A DNA stretch of 64,000 nucleotides, taken from Stutzerimonas stutzeri. GTDB lineage: Bacteria; Pseudomonadota; Gammaproteobacteria; Pseudomonadales; Pseudomonadaceae. The translations under genes and the position numbers were made by a program. The stretch covers positions 3,844,001 to 3,908,000 of the forward strand of contig CP077641.1 in the NCBI GenBank assembly GCA_019056435.1, given 5' to 3'. The notes under the pieces are model-generated. The model was not told the origin of the DNA, did not search any database, and saw nothing but the letters and a program-made list of their open reading frames with translations. Shown here in pieces: positions 1-9,724 of this stretch. Position 1 is the first letter of the stretch, and the number at the start of each line of letters is the position of its first letter.

Positions 1-1
1 C

Positions 2-2125
2 ATCGTGACCGGCATTTTCATGGAGGGCCACGATGTCACGCAGCGGGCACTGGCCGAGCGCCGCATGCAGTTTCTCGACGCCCTGGGCAAGGCCACCGCG
101 GCCAGCACCGATGCCGATACGATACTGGCCACGACCACGCGCATGCTGGCCGAGCATCTCGGTGTGTCCGTCTGCGCCTATGCCGACATGGATCCCGACC
201 AGGATGGCTTCACCATCCGCGGCAACTGGGCGGCCAGTGACGCACAGGACATCGTCGGACACTACCAGCTTGCCGATTTCGGCCGGCTCGCCGTAAGTAA
301 CCTGCGGGCCGGCCTTCCCCTGGTACTGAACGACACCGCCCGGCAGCTTCCCGTCCACGAAGCCGCGACCTTCATCGACCTCGGGCTGGCCGCGACTGTC
401 TGCATGCCGTTGACCAAGCAAGGCCGCCTCACGGCGCTGATGGCCGTTCACGACCGGGCGCCACGCGTCTGGAAGCTCGAGGAACTGGCCCTGCTGACCG
501 AGGTGACCGAGCGTTCCTGGGCGCACATCGAACGTGTGAGGGCAGCAGCCGAGGTGCGGCAGGCCGAACAGCGCTTTCGGCGTGAACTGGAGCTGCAAGT
601 GGCTGAGCGCACCGCCGCGCTCGCCCAGAGCGAGGCGCAGATCCGCACCGTCGCCGCCAGCTCCCATCTCTATCAGTGGCTGCTCGACAGCCAGGGGCGG
701 ATCGTCTACGCCAACCCCACGTCGCTGACCGGCGCCAATGGCGCGCGCGACCACGTGGTAGGCCTGCCGTTCTGGGATGCGCCCTGGTTCACCGCCACGC
801 CCGGCATGTCGGCCACCGTCGAGCGCTGTGTTCGAGCAGCGGCACAGGGCGCCAGCGACCACCTCGACATGCAACTGCGGCTACCTGGTGGGCCACGTTC
901 GTTCGATTTTTCCATCCGACCGGTGCTCGACGAAAGCGGTCAGGTGGTCGGCATCGTCCCCGAAGCGGTGGACAGCACCGCGCGGGTGGAGGCCGAACAG
1001 GCGCTCCAACAGGCGCAGAAGATGGAAGCGCTGGGCAACCTCACCGGCGGCATCGCTCACGACTTCAACAACTTGTTGACGGCCGTGATGGGCAATCTGG
1101 AGCTCCTGCGCAAGCGGGTCGCCGACGATTCGCCACTGCTGCGGCTGATCGATAACGCCCGTATCGGCACCGAGCGGGGCGCGTCCCTCACCCGCCGCAT
1201 GCTGGCCTTCGCGCGCAAGCAGGAGCTGCAGGCCGAACCCATCGAGCCCGGGCGGCTGATCGAGGAAATGACCGAGCTGCTTGGCCGCTCGCTCGACCCT
1301 GGGATCGTCATCGAGACGCAGGTCGAATCGCGCCTGCCAACGATCGAGGCCGATCCGAATCAGTTGCAGACCGCCCTGCTTAACCTGGTCCTGAACGCCC
1401 GTGATGCCATTGGCGGCCAGGGCCGCGTCATCATCAGCGCGCACAGCGAACGGATCGAAACCCGGCCCGGCCTCAAGGCCGGCACCTACCTCTGCCTGGC
1501 TGTATCCGACGAAGGCGAAGGCATGGACGAGGTCACTCTCAAGCGCGCCATTGAGCCCTTCTACACCACCAAGGGCGTCGGCAAGGGCACTGGGCTGGGG
1601 CTGTCCATCGTGCACGGTTTCGCCGAGCAGTCGGGTGGCAAGCTGGTGTTGCGCAGCGAACCCGACGTCGGCACCACGGCGCAGATCTGGCTGCCGGCGA
1701 TGAACGAAGCGCTTCTACCCTTGCCGCCGATCGCCGACATTCAGGGCCTGCCGTTCGCCACGCAGCCACTCGACATCCTGGCGGTCGACGACGACGCGCT
1801 GGTGCTGGGCAATACGGCAGAAATGCTACGGGACCATGGCCATCGGGTGACCACCGCGCAGTCCGCGGCGCAAGCGCTCGAGCGGCTCAAGGAAGCGCCG
1901 TTCGACCTGCTCGTCACGGATCACGCCATGCCCAGGATGACCGGCGCGCAGCTGGCCGAGGAAGTTCGCCGGCTGTACCCCGACTTGCCCGTGTTGCTGG
2001 TCAGCGGTTACGCGGCGATTCCACCCGGCACGGCGGCGGAACACCTGCCGCTTCTGGCCAAGCCCTTTACCCAGGCGGCATTGCTGAGGGCCATCGCGGC
2101 ACTCGGCGAGCGTGACCGCCCCTGA
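2..2125 (+). CDS. hybrid sensor histidine kinase/response regulator, 5' end cut by window
   Basis: The reading frame is open to the left edge and its first residues (IVTGIFMEGHDVT) look like the end of a PAS domain, so the true start lies outside the window. Visible domains, numbered from the GTG at 5, are a GAF domain (about 25-180), a short coiled coil with an ERTAAL motif (185-215), a PAS domain (215-335), HisKA with the phospho-acceptor His near 352 in GGIAHDFNN, HATPase_c with the G boxes DEGEGM and GTGLGLSIV, and a C-terminal receiver domain (590-700) whose phospho-acceptor Asp is near 639 in VTDHAMP. No membrane segment is visible in this part, so sensing is probably cytoplasmic. The GGIAHDFNN type is common among hybrid kinases with their own receiver. 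The signal is unknown and no partner regulator gene is adjacent. Confidence 0.9.
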   Translation: MVTGIFMEGHDVTQRALAERRMQFLDALGKATAASTDADTILATTTRMLAEHLGVSVCAYADMDPDQDGFTIRGNWAASDAQDIVGHYQLADFGRLAVSNLRAGLPLVLNDTARQLPVHEAATFIDLGLAATVCMPLTKQGRLTALMAVHDRAPRVWKLEELALLTEVTERSWAHIERVRAAAEVRQAEQRFRRELELQVAERTAALAQSEAQIRTVAASSHLYQWLLDSQGRIVYANPTSLTGANGARDHVVGLPFWDAPWFTATPGMSATVERCVRAAAQGASDHLDMQLRLPGGPRSFDFSIRPVLDESGQVVGIVPEAVDSTARVEAEQALQQAQKMEALGNLTGGIAHDFNNLLTAVMGNLELLRKRVADDSPLLRLIDNARIGTERGASLTRRMLAFARKQELQAEPIEPGRLIEEMTELLGRSLDPGIVIETQVESRLPTIEADPNQLQTALLNLVLNARDAIGGQGRVIISAHSERIETRPGLKAGTYLCLAVSDEGEGMDEVTLKRAIEPFYTTKGVGKGTGLGLSIVHGFAEQSGGKLVLRSEPDVGTTAQIWLPAMNEALLPLPPIADIQGLPFATQPLDILAVDDDALVLGNTAEMLRDHGHRVTTAQSAAQALERLKEAPFDLLVTDHAMPRMTGAQLAEEVRRLYPDLPVLLVSGYAAIPPGTAAEHLPLLAKPFTQAALLRAIAALGERDRP

Positions 2126-2145
2126 CTCCCCGCCGCCGAACCCAG

Positions 2146-2179
2146 CCCATGCCTTCTCCGTCAGAAGAGAAGGCATGGG
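2146..2179. terminator. hairpin between convergent genes
   Basis: A perfect 13-bp inverted repeat (CCCATGCCTTCTC and its complement) with an 8-base loop lies between the plus-strand kinase stop and the minus-strand DadA-like stop. There is no clean T-run on either side, so it may be a weak bidirectional terminator or a transcript-end stabiliser. Confidence 0.5.
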
Positions 2180-2231
2180 GAGCAAAAGTCCGAAACCCCG
2201 GGGGTTATTGCCGTACGCTGCTCAACGAAGG

Positions 2232-3488
2232 TCAGGCGTGAGCCGGCCGCTGAACGGCACCGAGCGACTCACCCATCGCCTCGCCGACCACCGAACCGAT
2301 CATGTCCGCCGTGATAGCGCACAACGTCCAGCCCAGATGACCATGCCCGGTGTTGTAGAACACGCAAGGCGCACGACCGCGGCCTACCTTGGGCATCATG
2401 TTCGGCATCATCGGCCGCAGGCCCGCCCAGGGCACCACGCTGCGAGTGCTGACGCCGGGGAAGCATTCGGCAACCCAATCCACCAAGGGGCGAATCCGGT
2501 CGGCCCGAATGTCACGGTTGTAGCCGTTGAACTCGGCGGTCCCCGCGACACGCAGACGGTTATCACCCAGACGGCTGGTGACCAGCTTGGTTTCGTCATC
2601 GAGCAGGCTGACGGTCGGCGCCGCAGCACGGCTGGCCTCGTCGTCGAGGTTGACGGTGATCGAATAACCCTTCACCGGGTAGATGTTCAGGCGATCGCCC
2701 AGTTGCGCCGCCAGGGCGCGGCTGGCCGTACCGGCGCAAATGACGATGCCGTCGAAGTCGAGCTGCTGCTCACCTTCCGCCCTGGCCAGCGTCACGCTGG
2801 CACCCTGGCCGTTGGTGGCGACCTTCGCCACATCCTGGCCGTACCGGCAATCGACGCCCAGTCGAATCGCCGCCGCCGCCAGTCCGTTGGTGAACTTGTG
2901 GATGTCACCGGTCGAGTCGCACTCGGTGTAGTAGCCACCGTAGTACTGCCCCGCCAACGTCGGTTCGATGTGGCGGATTTCGTCGGGCGTCACCGCCCGC
3001 CGCGGCAAACCACCTTCGGCGAGCAACCGGGACACCTGCCCCGCGTGGTCGAAGCCGGCCTTGTCGCGATAGATGTGCAGGATGCCGGCCTTCTTGAGAT
3101 CGAAGTCGATGCCTTCTTCTTCGGCCCAGGCGAACAAATGCTCGCGCGCGGCGATGGCCAGGCGTGCCGTTTCGATGGTGTTTTGTCGGTACTGCGGGAT
3201 GGAGCCGATGAACTCGGCGAACCAGGACAGCTTGTGCCAGCTCGGCTTCGGATTGACCAACAGGGGCGCGTCGCTCTTGAGCATCCATTTGATGCCCTTG
3301 AGGATGGTTGACCAGTGCGTCCACACCTCCGCGTTCGAGGCCGACAGTTGGCCGCCGTTGGCGAAGGAAGTCTCCATCGCGGCGTAGCGGTGCTTCTCGA
3401 ACAGGGTAACGGCGAAACCGCGCTTGGCCAGCGCGTAGGCGGTGGTGATACCAGTGATCCCGCCACCGATGACGGCAATATGCTTCAT
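2232..3488 (-). CDS. DadA-like FAD-dependent D-amino acid/glycine dehydrogenase
   Basis: This 418-residue protein opens with a Rossmann FAD motif (VIGGGITGITTAYALA, residues 6-21) followed by FEKH and the SFANGGQLSAS motif typical of the small subunit of D-amino acid dehydrogenase (DadA). The C-terminal NTGHGHLGWT motif closes the FAD site. The family oxidatively deaminates D-amino acids, or glycine and sarcosine in relatives, passing electrons to the membrane quinone pool. The start ATG has a GGAG box 8 bases upstream. A tandem glycine riboswitch lies in its leader, so expression should respond to glycine. Classic dadA sits with dadX and is controlled by Lrp; neither neighbour is here, so this is a paralogue probably used in glycine or D-amino acid catabolism. 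Substrate is inferred from the riboswitch, not shown. Confidence 0.9.
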   Translation of the reverse strand: MKHIAVIGGGITGITTAYALAKRGFAVTLFEKHRYAAMETSFANGGQLSASNAEVWTHWSTILKGIKWMLKSDAPLLVNPKPSWHKLSWFAEFIGSIPQYRQNTIETARLAIAAREHLFAWAEEEGIDFDLKKAGILHIYRDKAGFDHAGQVSRLLAEGGLPRRAVTPDEIRHIEPTLAGQYYGGYYTECDSTGDIHKFTNGLAAAAIRLGVDCRYGQDVAKVATNGQGASVTLARAEGEQQLDFDGIVICAGTASRALAAQLGDRLNIYPVKGYSITVNLDDEASRAAAPTVSLLDDETKLVTSRLGDNRLRVAGTAEFNGYNRDIRADRIRPLVDWVAECFPGVSTRSVVPWAGLRPMMPNMMPKVGRGRAPCVFYNTGHGHLGWTLCAITADMIGSVVGEAMGESLGAVQRPAHA

Positions 3489-3553
3489 GAATGCAGCTCC
3501 AGAGACGTCAGGGTTGAGCCCATCCGCGACATGCGGATCGGGCGCCCCCTCTG

Positions 3554-3726
3554 TTCTGGACCTGAGAGTTTCACGGGCGCTGCCCGCTTGCTCCTTCGGT
3601 GCGACGGGCGACGACGGCCCGACGGCTCTTCAGAGTTCACCCGCGACATCGGTCCTTTTGCCTGAGAGTTTCCGGGGCGGTTGCTCCTTCGGCGCTGCGA
3701 ACGGCCCTGCCGTGCAGTCTCTCCCG
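3554..3726 (-). promoter_or_regulatory. tandem glycine riboswitch
   Basis: On the minus strand the leader of the DadA-like gene holds two copies of the glycine aptamer core in order: GGGAGAG, then CCGAAGGAGCAA, then ACTCTCAGG (ending near 3661), a short linker CAAAAGGACCG, then AACTCTGAAGAG, CCGAAGGAGCAA and ACTCTCAGG (ending near 3561). This is the canonical two-aptamer arrangement of the gcvT-type RNA. Just after aptamer II the transcript contains TCCAGA, which can pair with TCTGGA covering the ribosome binding site of the gene (plus-strand 3498-3503), so translational control is possible. Glycine riboswitches usually turn catabolic genes on. Confidence 0.95.
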
Positions 3727-3878
3727 ATATCACGCACTGCTGTCGGCCAGAGGCCGAACAGCAGTTGAAACTTAGGCACGCAGCGTGCCAGAAAAGTCCC
3801 TGCTGGCGCCAGCCATGCTTTCAGGCATCAGCAATGACAGAGCGCTCCGCCGTGGTGCAGTCATCCAGCTGACGCACC

Positions 3879-6800
3879 TCAACGACCCACGACGTCGATC
3901 AACAGCGCGATATCGACAGGCTTGGTCATGTGCACGTCGAAGCCTGCCGCCACCGCGTTCTCTTTGTCGCTCGGCTGACCCCAGCCGGTGATGGCGATCA
4001 GGCGCACAGTGCGGTCCTGCTCGCGAATCAGGCGCGCGACCTCGTCACCACGCCGGCCGGGCATGCCCACGTCCAATAGCACCACATCCGGCTTGACCGC
4101 GTGGTAGCGCTCCAGCGCCTGCACACCGTCGAACGCCAGGTGCACGTCGTGCCCTTCGAGCCTCAGCACCTCGGCCATAGTCTCGGCGATGTCACGGTTA
4201 TCGTCGGCTACCAGGATGCGCCGGCTGCTCAACCCGGGCATGGTTTCAGCGAGAAGCTCGTCTTCGATAGGCGTCGCCGGTAGCAACGGCAGGCTGAAGC
4301 TGAACTCCGCGCCCTTGCCCTGCCCCTCGCTGAATACCTGAATCCGCGCGTCATGCAGCTTCGCCAGGCCCTGAGCCAAGGCCAGGCCGATTCCGAGCCC
4401 GGTGTTCACCTGCCCTCGCCTACCGGCACCTGGGCGAAGCGCTCGAAGATAAGGCCTTGGTGCTCCCTTGCCACACCAAGGCCGTTGTCGGCCACTGAGA
4501 GCCGCGCCCTGTCGCCCTCGTGCGTGACGCTGAGGCGGATGCGCCCACCGTCGCTGGTGAACTTGGCCGCATTGTTGAGCAGATTGATCAGAATCTGCTC
4601 GAGCCGCAGCGGATCCGCTTCCACCATCAGCGGCGCTTGCGGCAACGTCACGGTCAGTTCGTGCCGCCGCGACTCGATCTTGGCGCGCGCCGTCTCGACC
4701 GCGGCTTCCACCACGGCGCGCAAGTCCAGCCGCTCTTTACGCAACACCAGCTTGCCCAGCGTAATGCGGGAGATATCGAACAGATCGTCGAGCAGCAGCG
4801 CCATGTGGCGCACCTGACGCTCGATGATCTGCTGGCTGCGCACCTTCTGTGCCTCGCTGGCCGAGGGCGATCCGAAGAGCCCCGCCGCCAGGCGGATTGG
4901 GGCGAGCGGATTGCGCAACTCATGCGCCAGGGTTGCGAGAAATTCATCCTTGCGCCGACCGGATTCACGTATGGCCTGCTCCTGCTGCTTGGCCTCGGTG
5001 ACATCAGCGAACCACACCGCCAGGCTCTCGTCGAAGGGGGTCGCGACCAGCCGCACCCAGCGCTCATCCTCGAAGGCGGTACTGCGCAGCTCCAGATCGC
5101 GCGGCTGCCGATAGCGTTGCACGTCCAATAAGGTTGCCAATGCCTGTGGATTGGCGCCGGTACTAAGCACCTCACGCAAGCGTCGCCCGGTCAACTCGGA
5201 AACGCTGCCATGCAGGCTGGCTGCACCGGTGGCGTTGATGAAATCCAGGCTGAAATCTTCCGGCTCCCCATCGGCGCCCCGCAGCGGCGAGAGGATGGCG
5301 AAGGGCACCGTGGATGAATCCAGCGCGACCTGCAGCCGTTGTTCGAACATGCCGGCCTTGCGCTGAGCACGTGCACGGTCGATGAATACCGCGGCCAGCC
5401 CCGCCGCCACATCGGCCAAGCGGATCTCCCGCTGGGTCGGTGCCCGCGCATCCCTCAGTTGGACGGTCAAGGTGCCCAAGACGCGGTGGTCGCTATGGCG
5501 GATCGGCGTGCTGTGAACCGAGCGGAAGCCCTCGCGGCGAGCGACCGCCACGAAGTCCTGGAAGCACGGGTCGGTCTCGGTATCGACCACCACAACCCGC
5601 TCGCCACTTTGTACCGCCGCCCCGTATGCCCCCAGGCCGGGCGTCACGTTGTCCAGCAGGACCAACGATTCAGTGGAGAAGCCGCGCGAGGCGTGAATAC
5701 GCAGCGGCGAAGCGCCATCGCTCAACGCTAATAAGCCATGTGCAGCGCCGTGCAGCGTGCAGAGGGTATCGATGATGGCCTGCAACTGCTCGCCCAGTTC
5801 TGGCATCTGCAGCAGTCGATTGCTCAATGCCTGCAGGTGCTCGAGGTCGCTCACTTGCTGACGCAGGTCCTGCTGCGCCAGCTCCAGCCGAGACAGCATG
5901 GAGTCGCGCTCAGCTTCGCTGGCACGCCGCGCCTCGGCGGCACTGACGAGCGCGCGACCGACCTCGCGAATTTCCTCGATTTCGCTGTTCGGCGCCTCGA
6001 CCGCCTGGCCGTTGCCGATGGCCTGAGCGGCGCGGCGCAACTGGCGCATCGGGACGTTGATTCGCCTGGTCGCGAACAGTGCCGCCGCCACGGCGAACAT
6101 CAGCGATAGCAGCAATCCGCCACCATAGATCGTATAGGCCCTCACGGCGCCAGCCTCGACCGCACTGGTCGGGATCCCGGTCGCCACAACCCAGCCGGAC
6201 GGCCGCAGGCGCACGAAGGAGGTGTAGAGCCCATGCCCTTCCACCGACGCGGAAAGCCCCATGCCTTCCTCGCCGGGGTTGTCGCGCAACATTTGCTGGA
6301 GCATGGGCGAAGCGGCTCCGCCGATGGTTTCGTTATGCCTCAACGTACGGGCAATCCGAACGCCGTTGGCATCCAGCACGGTGTTGACCCATCCGGACGG
6401 CAGCCGACGGTTGTTGATCACGTCCGCGATTGCCTGCGGCTTGAGCACGGCAGTCAGCACATAACGGGGCGCCCCTTCCACATCCACCAACACGCGCAAC
6501 GGGATGCCCCAGCTTCCACTGGGCCCGCGTGCCATGTTGCCGATCTGCGGTTCATGGGTGGCCATCAGATTATCGAAACTGCCCGGATCGGCCATCGACT
6601 GGGATTCGGACGAACGATGCATCGAAATCCGCCGCAGCACGCGGCCATCCGGATCGATGATCAGCACCGCATGCCAGCTGGGCACCGAGGGCAGCACCCG
6701 TCGAAGCAAGTCAGCGAAGGCGTCGATATTGCCGTCGTCGAGCAAGGTCGACTGGGACAGGGCCTGCAGCACATTGAGCGACCGGCTCAGCTCGACTTCG

Positions 6801-7051
6801 ACAGCCGTCGCCGCCAGCCGCGTCGCCTCGAGGCTGCGCTGTTCGGCCAGACGTTTCTGTTCGTTGACGATCGAGAGCATGCCCAGTCCGGCCACCAGCG
6901 CCAGCGGCAGAATACCGGCCAGCGCAATCGCGATGAGGCGGCTGCGCAGGGGGACCGAGCGGGGCGGCGTGGCTCGCCGTGCCTGATTCAAGATAGAAAC
7001 CTGCCTGATATTCAATGCTGCGAGGGCTAACGTGCTGTCGCACCGGGCCAC
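3879..7051 (-). CDS. hybrid sensor histidine kinase, frameshift inside HATPase domain
   Basis: Reconstructed length is about 1057 residues. Order: cytoplasmic N-terminus, transmembrane helix (about 36-58), periplasmic dCache-like sensor region (60-285), second transmembrane helix (about 292-312), HAMP, coiled coil, GAF (about 410-550), PAS (570-690), HisKA with His near 710 in LAHELRNP, HATPase_c, and a receiver domain with VVLLDVGMPG. The reading frame breaks near 4411, between FERFAQVPVGEG and NTGLGIGLALA, in the middle of the ATP lid. One missing base in the GGGCAGG context would restore it. The upstream frame stops at 4406 and the downstream frame could restart at a GTG at 4409, but two separate proteins would each hold half an ATPase domain. 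The kinase is either a recent pseudogene or affected by a sequence error. The signal is unknown. Confidence 0.8.
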
Positions 7052-7225
7052 GGGGCGCCAGACACAGCGGCCTAGCTTAAGCGATTCGCCGGCGTCACAA
7101 AGGACCTTTCGCGGAATGCCCGGCGAGGTACGACGATCGGTTAAGGGATCGCTTTCCGGCGCGGAAGTTGCTTCGGCAGATGGCCGTGTGACGATGCTGT
7201 GATGGACGTTTCACCCTGATACGAA

Positions 7226-7250
7226 AAAGCCCCGCCGATCGGCGGGGCTT
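7226..7250 (-). terminator. intrinsic terminator of mucD-like gene
   Basis: GCCCCGCC-GATC-GGCGGGGC-type hairpin (stem 7229-7248) followed on the minus strand by a TTTTT run. It lies 45 bases after the protease stop codon. Confidence 0.9.
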
Positions 7251-7294
7251 TGCATCGTGACGGGCCAGCCCTTGGCCGGCCCGGTGTTGTTGCG

Positions 7295-8701
7295 TCAGCG
7301 CGGCAGCTTGAAAGTAATGAAGCTGGCACGCCCTTCACGCAATACCCGCATCGACACCGATCGATTGCTCGGCAGCTTTTCGGCGATGCGTGTGAAGGTC
7401 TTGACGCTGTCGATGGCTTCGTTGCTCAGGTGCGTGATGACGTCGCCCGGCCGCAGACCGATCAGGGCGGCCGGCCCATTGTTCACATCACGAACGACCA
7501 CACCGCTCTCGACCTCGAGACTCTTCTTCTGCTCGTCGGACAGCTCGCCCACGGTGACACCGAGCCTGTTGCTGCTGGCCGACGAGCCGCCTGCGCCGCC
7601 GCCGGCGACCAATTGTGCATCGTCATCCGGCAACGCGCCGATGGTGACGTTCAGCGTGCGACGGCTGCCCTCGCGCACCACTTCGAGTTTGGCGCTGTCG
7701 CCCGGCTTCATGCTGCCGACCTGGTGCGGCAGGTCCCCGGACATGTCGATGGGCTTGCCGTTGAGGCTGAGGATCACGTCACCCACCTTCAGGCCACCCT
7801 TGGCCGCCGGACCGCCGTCGAGCACCTGCGCGACCAGCGCACCGGCCGGACGATCCAGGCCGAAGGACTCGGCCAGGTCCTTGTTGACCTCCTGAATGAC
7901 CACACCCAGCCAGCCACGGCTGACCTTGCCGTCCTCGCGCAACTGGTTGGCCACGTCCATGGCAACGTCGATCGGGATGGCGAACGACAATCCCATGAAC
8001 CCGCCCGAACGGGTGAAGATCTGCGAGTTGATCCCTACGACCTCACCGTCGAGGTTGAACAGCGGGCCACCGGAGTTGCCGGGGTTGATCGCGACGTCAG
8101 TCTGGATGAAAGGCACGTAGCTCTCGTTCGGCAAGGTGCGCCCAGTGGCGCTGACCACACCGGCAGTCACCGTATGGTCGAAACCGAACGGCGAGCCGAT
8201 CGCCACGACCCACTCGCCCGCCTTGAGCTTTTCCGAGCTGCCGATCTTGACGATCGGCAGCTCGTCGTCGGCCTTGATCTTCAACAGGGCCACGTCGCTC
8301 CGCGGATCGGCGCCGACCAGTTCGGCCTGCAGTTCGCTGCGGTCAGGCAGGCGAACCATGATTTCGTCGGCGTTTTCCACGACATGGTTGTTGGTCAGGA
8401 CATAACCGTCCTTGGAGATGATGAAGCCGGAGCCCAGGGACTGGGCTTCGCGCTGGCGACCGGGCTGGCGTGGAATACCCCGCTCGAAGAATTCACGAAA
8501 CTGGGGCGGAATGCCTTCCAGGTCGGGCATCTGCGCGGCACCGCGGACGGGCGCGTTCTGCTTGGTGCTGATGTTGACCACCGCGGGCGAGGCGTTTTCG
8601 ACCAGCGGCGTGAAGTCCGGAAGGTCGGCGTGAGCGACAAGCGTCTGCCCGAACAGTGCGACGCCCGCCACGACCGCCAGGAAATTTCTGCGAAGTAACA
8701 T
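7295..8701 (-). CDS. mucD: periplasmic DegP/MucD-type serine protease
   Basis: A 468-residue HtrA-family protease. It has a signal peptide (VVAGVALFGQTLVAHA, cut near residue 25), a trypsin-like domain with the triad His106 (NNHVV), Asp136 (RSDVA) and Ser210 (GNSGGP), and two PDZ domains (about 260-350 and 375-465). It degrades or refolds misfolded envelope proteins; in pseudomonads MucD also restrains the AlgU (sigma E) alginate/stress response. The start ATG has GGGAGA 9 bases upstream. In P. aeruginosa mucD is the last gene of algU-mucABCD, but here it stands alone with its own terminator, so control must be separate. The similar protease AlgW has one PDZ domain, which favours MucD. Confidence 0.93.
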   Translation of the reverse strand: MLLRRNFLAVVAGVALFGQTLVAHADLPDFTPLVENASPAVVNISTKQNAPVRGAAQMPDLEGIPPQFREFFERGIPRQPGRQREAQSLGSGFIISKDGYVLTNNHVVENADEIMVRLPDRSELQAELVGADPRSDVALLKIKADDELPIVKIGSSEKLKAGEWVVAIGSPFGFDHTVTAGVVSATGRTLPNESYVPFIQTDVAINPGNSGGPLFNLDGEVVGINSQIFTRSGGFMGLSFAIPIDVAMDVANQLREDGKVSRGWLGVVIQEVNKDLAESFGLDRPAGALVAQVLDGGPAAKGGLKVGDVILSLNGKPIDMSGDLPHQVGSMKPGDSAKLEVVREGSRRTLNVTIGALPDDDAQLVAGGGAGGSSASSNRLGVTVGELSDEQKKSLEVESGVVVRDVNNGPAALIGLRPGDVITHLSNEAIDSVKTFTRIAEKLPSNRSVSMRVLREGRASFITFKLPR

Positions 8702-8843
8702 GGTGACTTGTCTCCCGACGTGAACAAGGTGTTGTGCTTTTCATGCGACGCAGCCGGCGTCGGCAATCAGAAACTAAAAACAGCGGGCAGCCATGTCCAG
8801 CGTAGCCCGTGCCAGGCCGGACATGGCGCACCCACAAGGGGGA

Positions 8844-8865
8844 GCAGGCTGTTCCGTCAGCCTGC
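8844..8865. repeat. 8-bp inverted repeat upstream of mucD
   Basis: GCAGGCTG and CAGCCTGC separated by 6 bases. It lies in the 248-bp gap between the HAD gene stop and the mucD start. There is no T-run after it on the minus strand, so it could be a weak terminator of the HAD gene or a protein-binding site. I see nothing else definite in this gap. Confidence 0.4.
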
Positions 8866-8949
8866 CCAAGACTCTACGCGATCGAAAGTCAGCTTCGTGT
8901 GAGCGCTACGTAAAGGGAAAGTAAGGATTTGCCGGTCGCTTGGCAGGCG

Positions 8950-9627
8950 CTAGTCAGCCATGCCCGCCAACCGGTTGACCAGCTCAGGCAGGTCCTGCAT
9001 CCGCTCGATCACCGCCGTCACACCCAGCTCGCGCAGCGCCTGGTCATGGCCGGCGGGAATGTGGCTGGCGCCCGTGAAACCGATCACCTGCATGCCGGCC
9101 GTTCGAGCGGCCAACACCCCGGTCGGGCTGTCTTCCACTACAAGGCACCGCCCGGGCGCGACCCCCATCCGCTCGGCCGCCAGGAGGTAGACATCCGGCG
9201 CCGGCTTTGGCGAGGCAACCATCTCGGCGCAGAAGATCCGCCCCGCTACGCGCTCCGACAGCCCGGCACGCCGCAGCGACGACTCGACGTTGTGCAATCG
9301 GCTGTTGGAAGCCACTGCCAATGGCAGGTCGATGGCCATGAGCGCCTCGCGCACCCCGGGGATCGCCTGGACCTGCTCGGCCACGACCCTCTCCGATTGC
9401 CGGCGCAGATCGCTGTCGAAGGTGTCGGGCAGGCTCAGCCCGAAGCGCTTTTCGATCAGCTCGATAATGCTTGGCACGGTCAGGCCGAACGTGCCCTCCA
9501 GGGCCTCGTGCAGCCGTTCGGCCGGCACATGCAGACTCAGGGCTTCGAACAGCACGCGGTGGCTGAGGATTTCGCTGTCGACGATCACGCCGTCGCAATC
9601 GCTGATCAGCAGGTCGATAGAAGACAT
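8950..9627 (-). CDS. HAD-superfamily phosphatase (beta-phosphoglucomutase-like)
   Basis: A 225-residue HAD subfamily IA hydrolase. Motif I is DCDGVIVDS near the N-terminus, giving the nucleophile Asp and the acid/base Asp; motif II is ASNS; motif III is the Lys in SPKPAPDVY; motif IV is VEDSPTG. The helical cap lies between motifs I and II. Such enzymes dephosphorylate small sugar phosphates or phosphoglycolate-like compounds; the exact substrate cannot be told. The frame is open further upstream, but ATG at 9627 immediately before motif I is the natural start. It lies 97 bases downstream of the DoxX gene on the same strand, so it may be the tail of the bufferin operon or an independent gene. 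Confidence 0.85.
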   Translation of the reverse strand: MSSIDLLISDCDGVIVDSEILSHRVLFEALSLHVPAERLHEALEGTFGLTVPSIIELIEKRFGLSLPDTFDSDLRRQSERVVAEQVQAIPGVREALMAIDLPLAVASNSRLHNVESSLRRAGLSERVAGRIFCAEMVASPKPAPDVYLLAAERMGVAPGRCLVVEDSPTGVLAARTAGMQVIGFTGASHIPAGHDQALRELGVTAVIERMQDLPELVNRLAGMAD

Positions 9628-9724
9628 CGGGGCTCCGTTTGTTTGGCCGTGGAAGCGCGGCAGCCGCGCCGGAGACCCTTGGACTGTAACGGCTGCGCCA
9701 AGTTTGGCCGCCACCGGAGCCTTT

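Noticed and set aside
7250..8698. 482-codon plus-strand open frame opposite mucD
   Set aside because: Antisense shadow; composition and lack of motifs show that the protease strand is the coding one.
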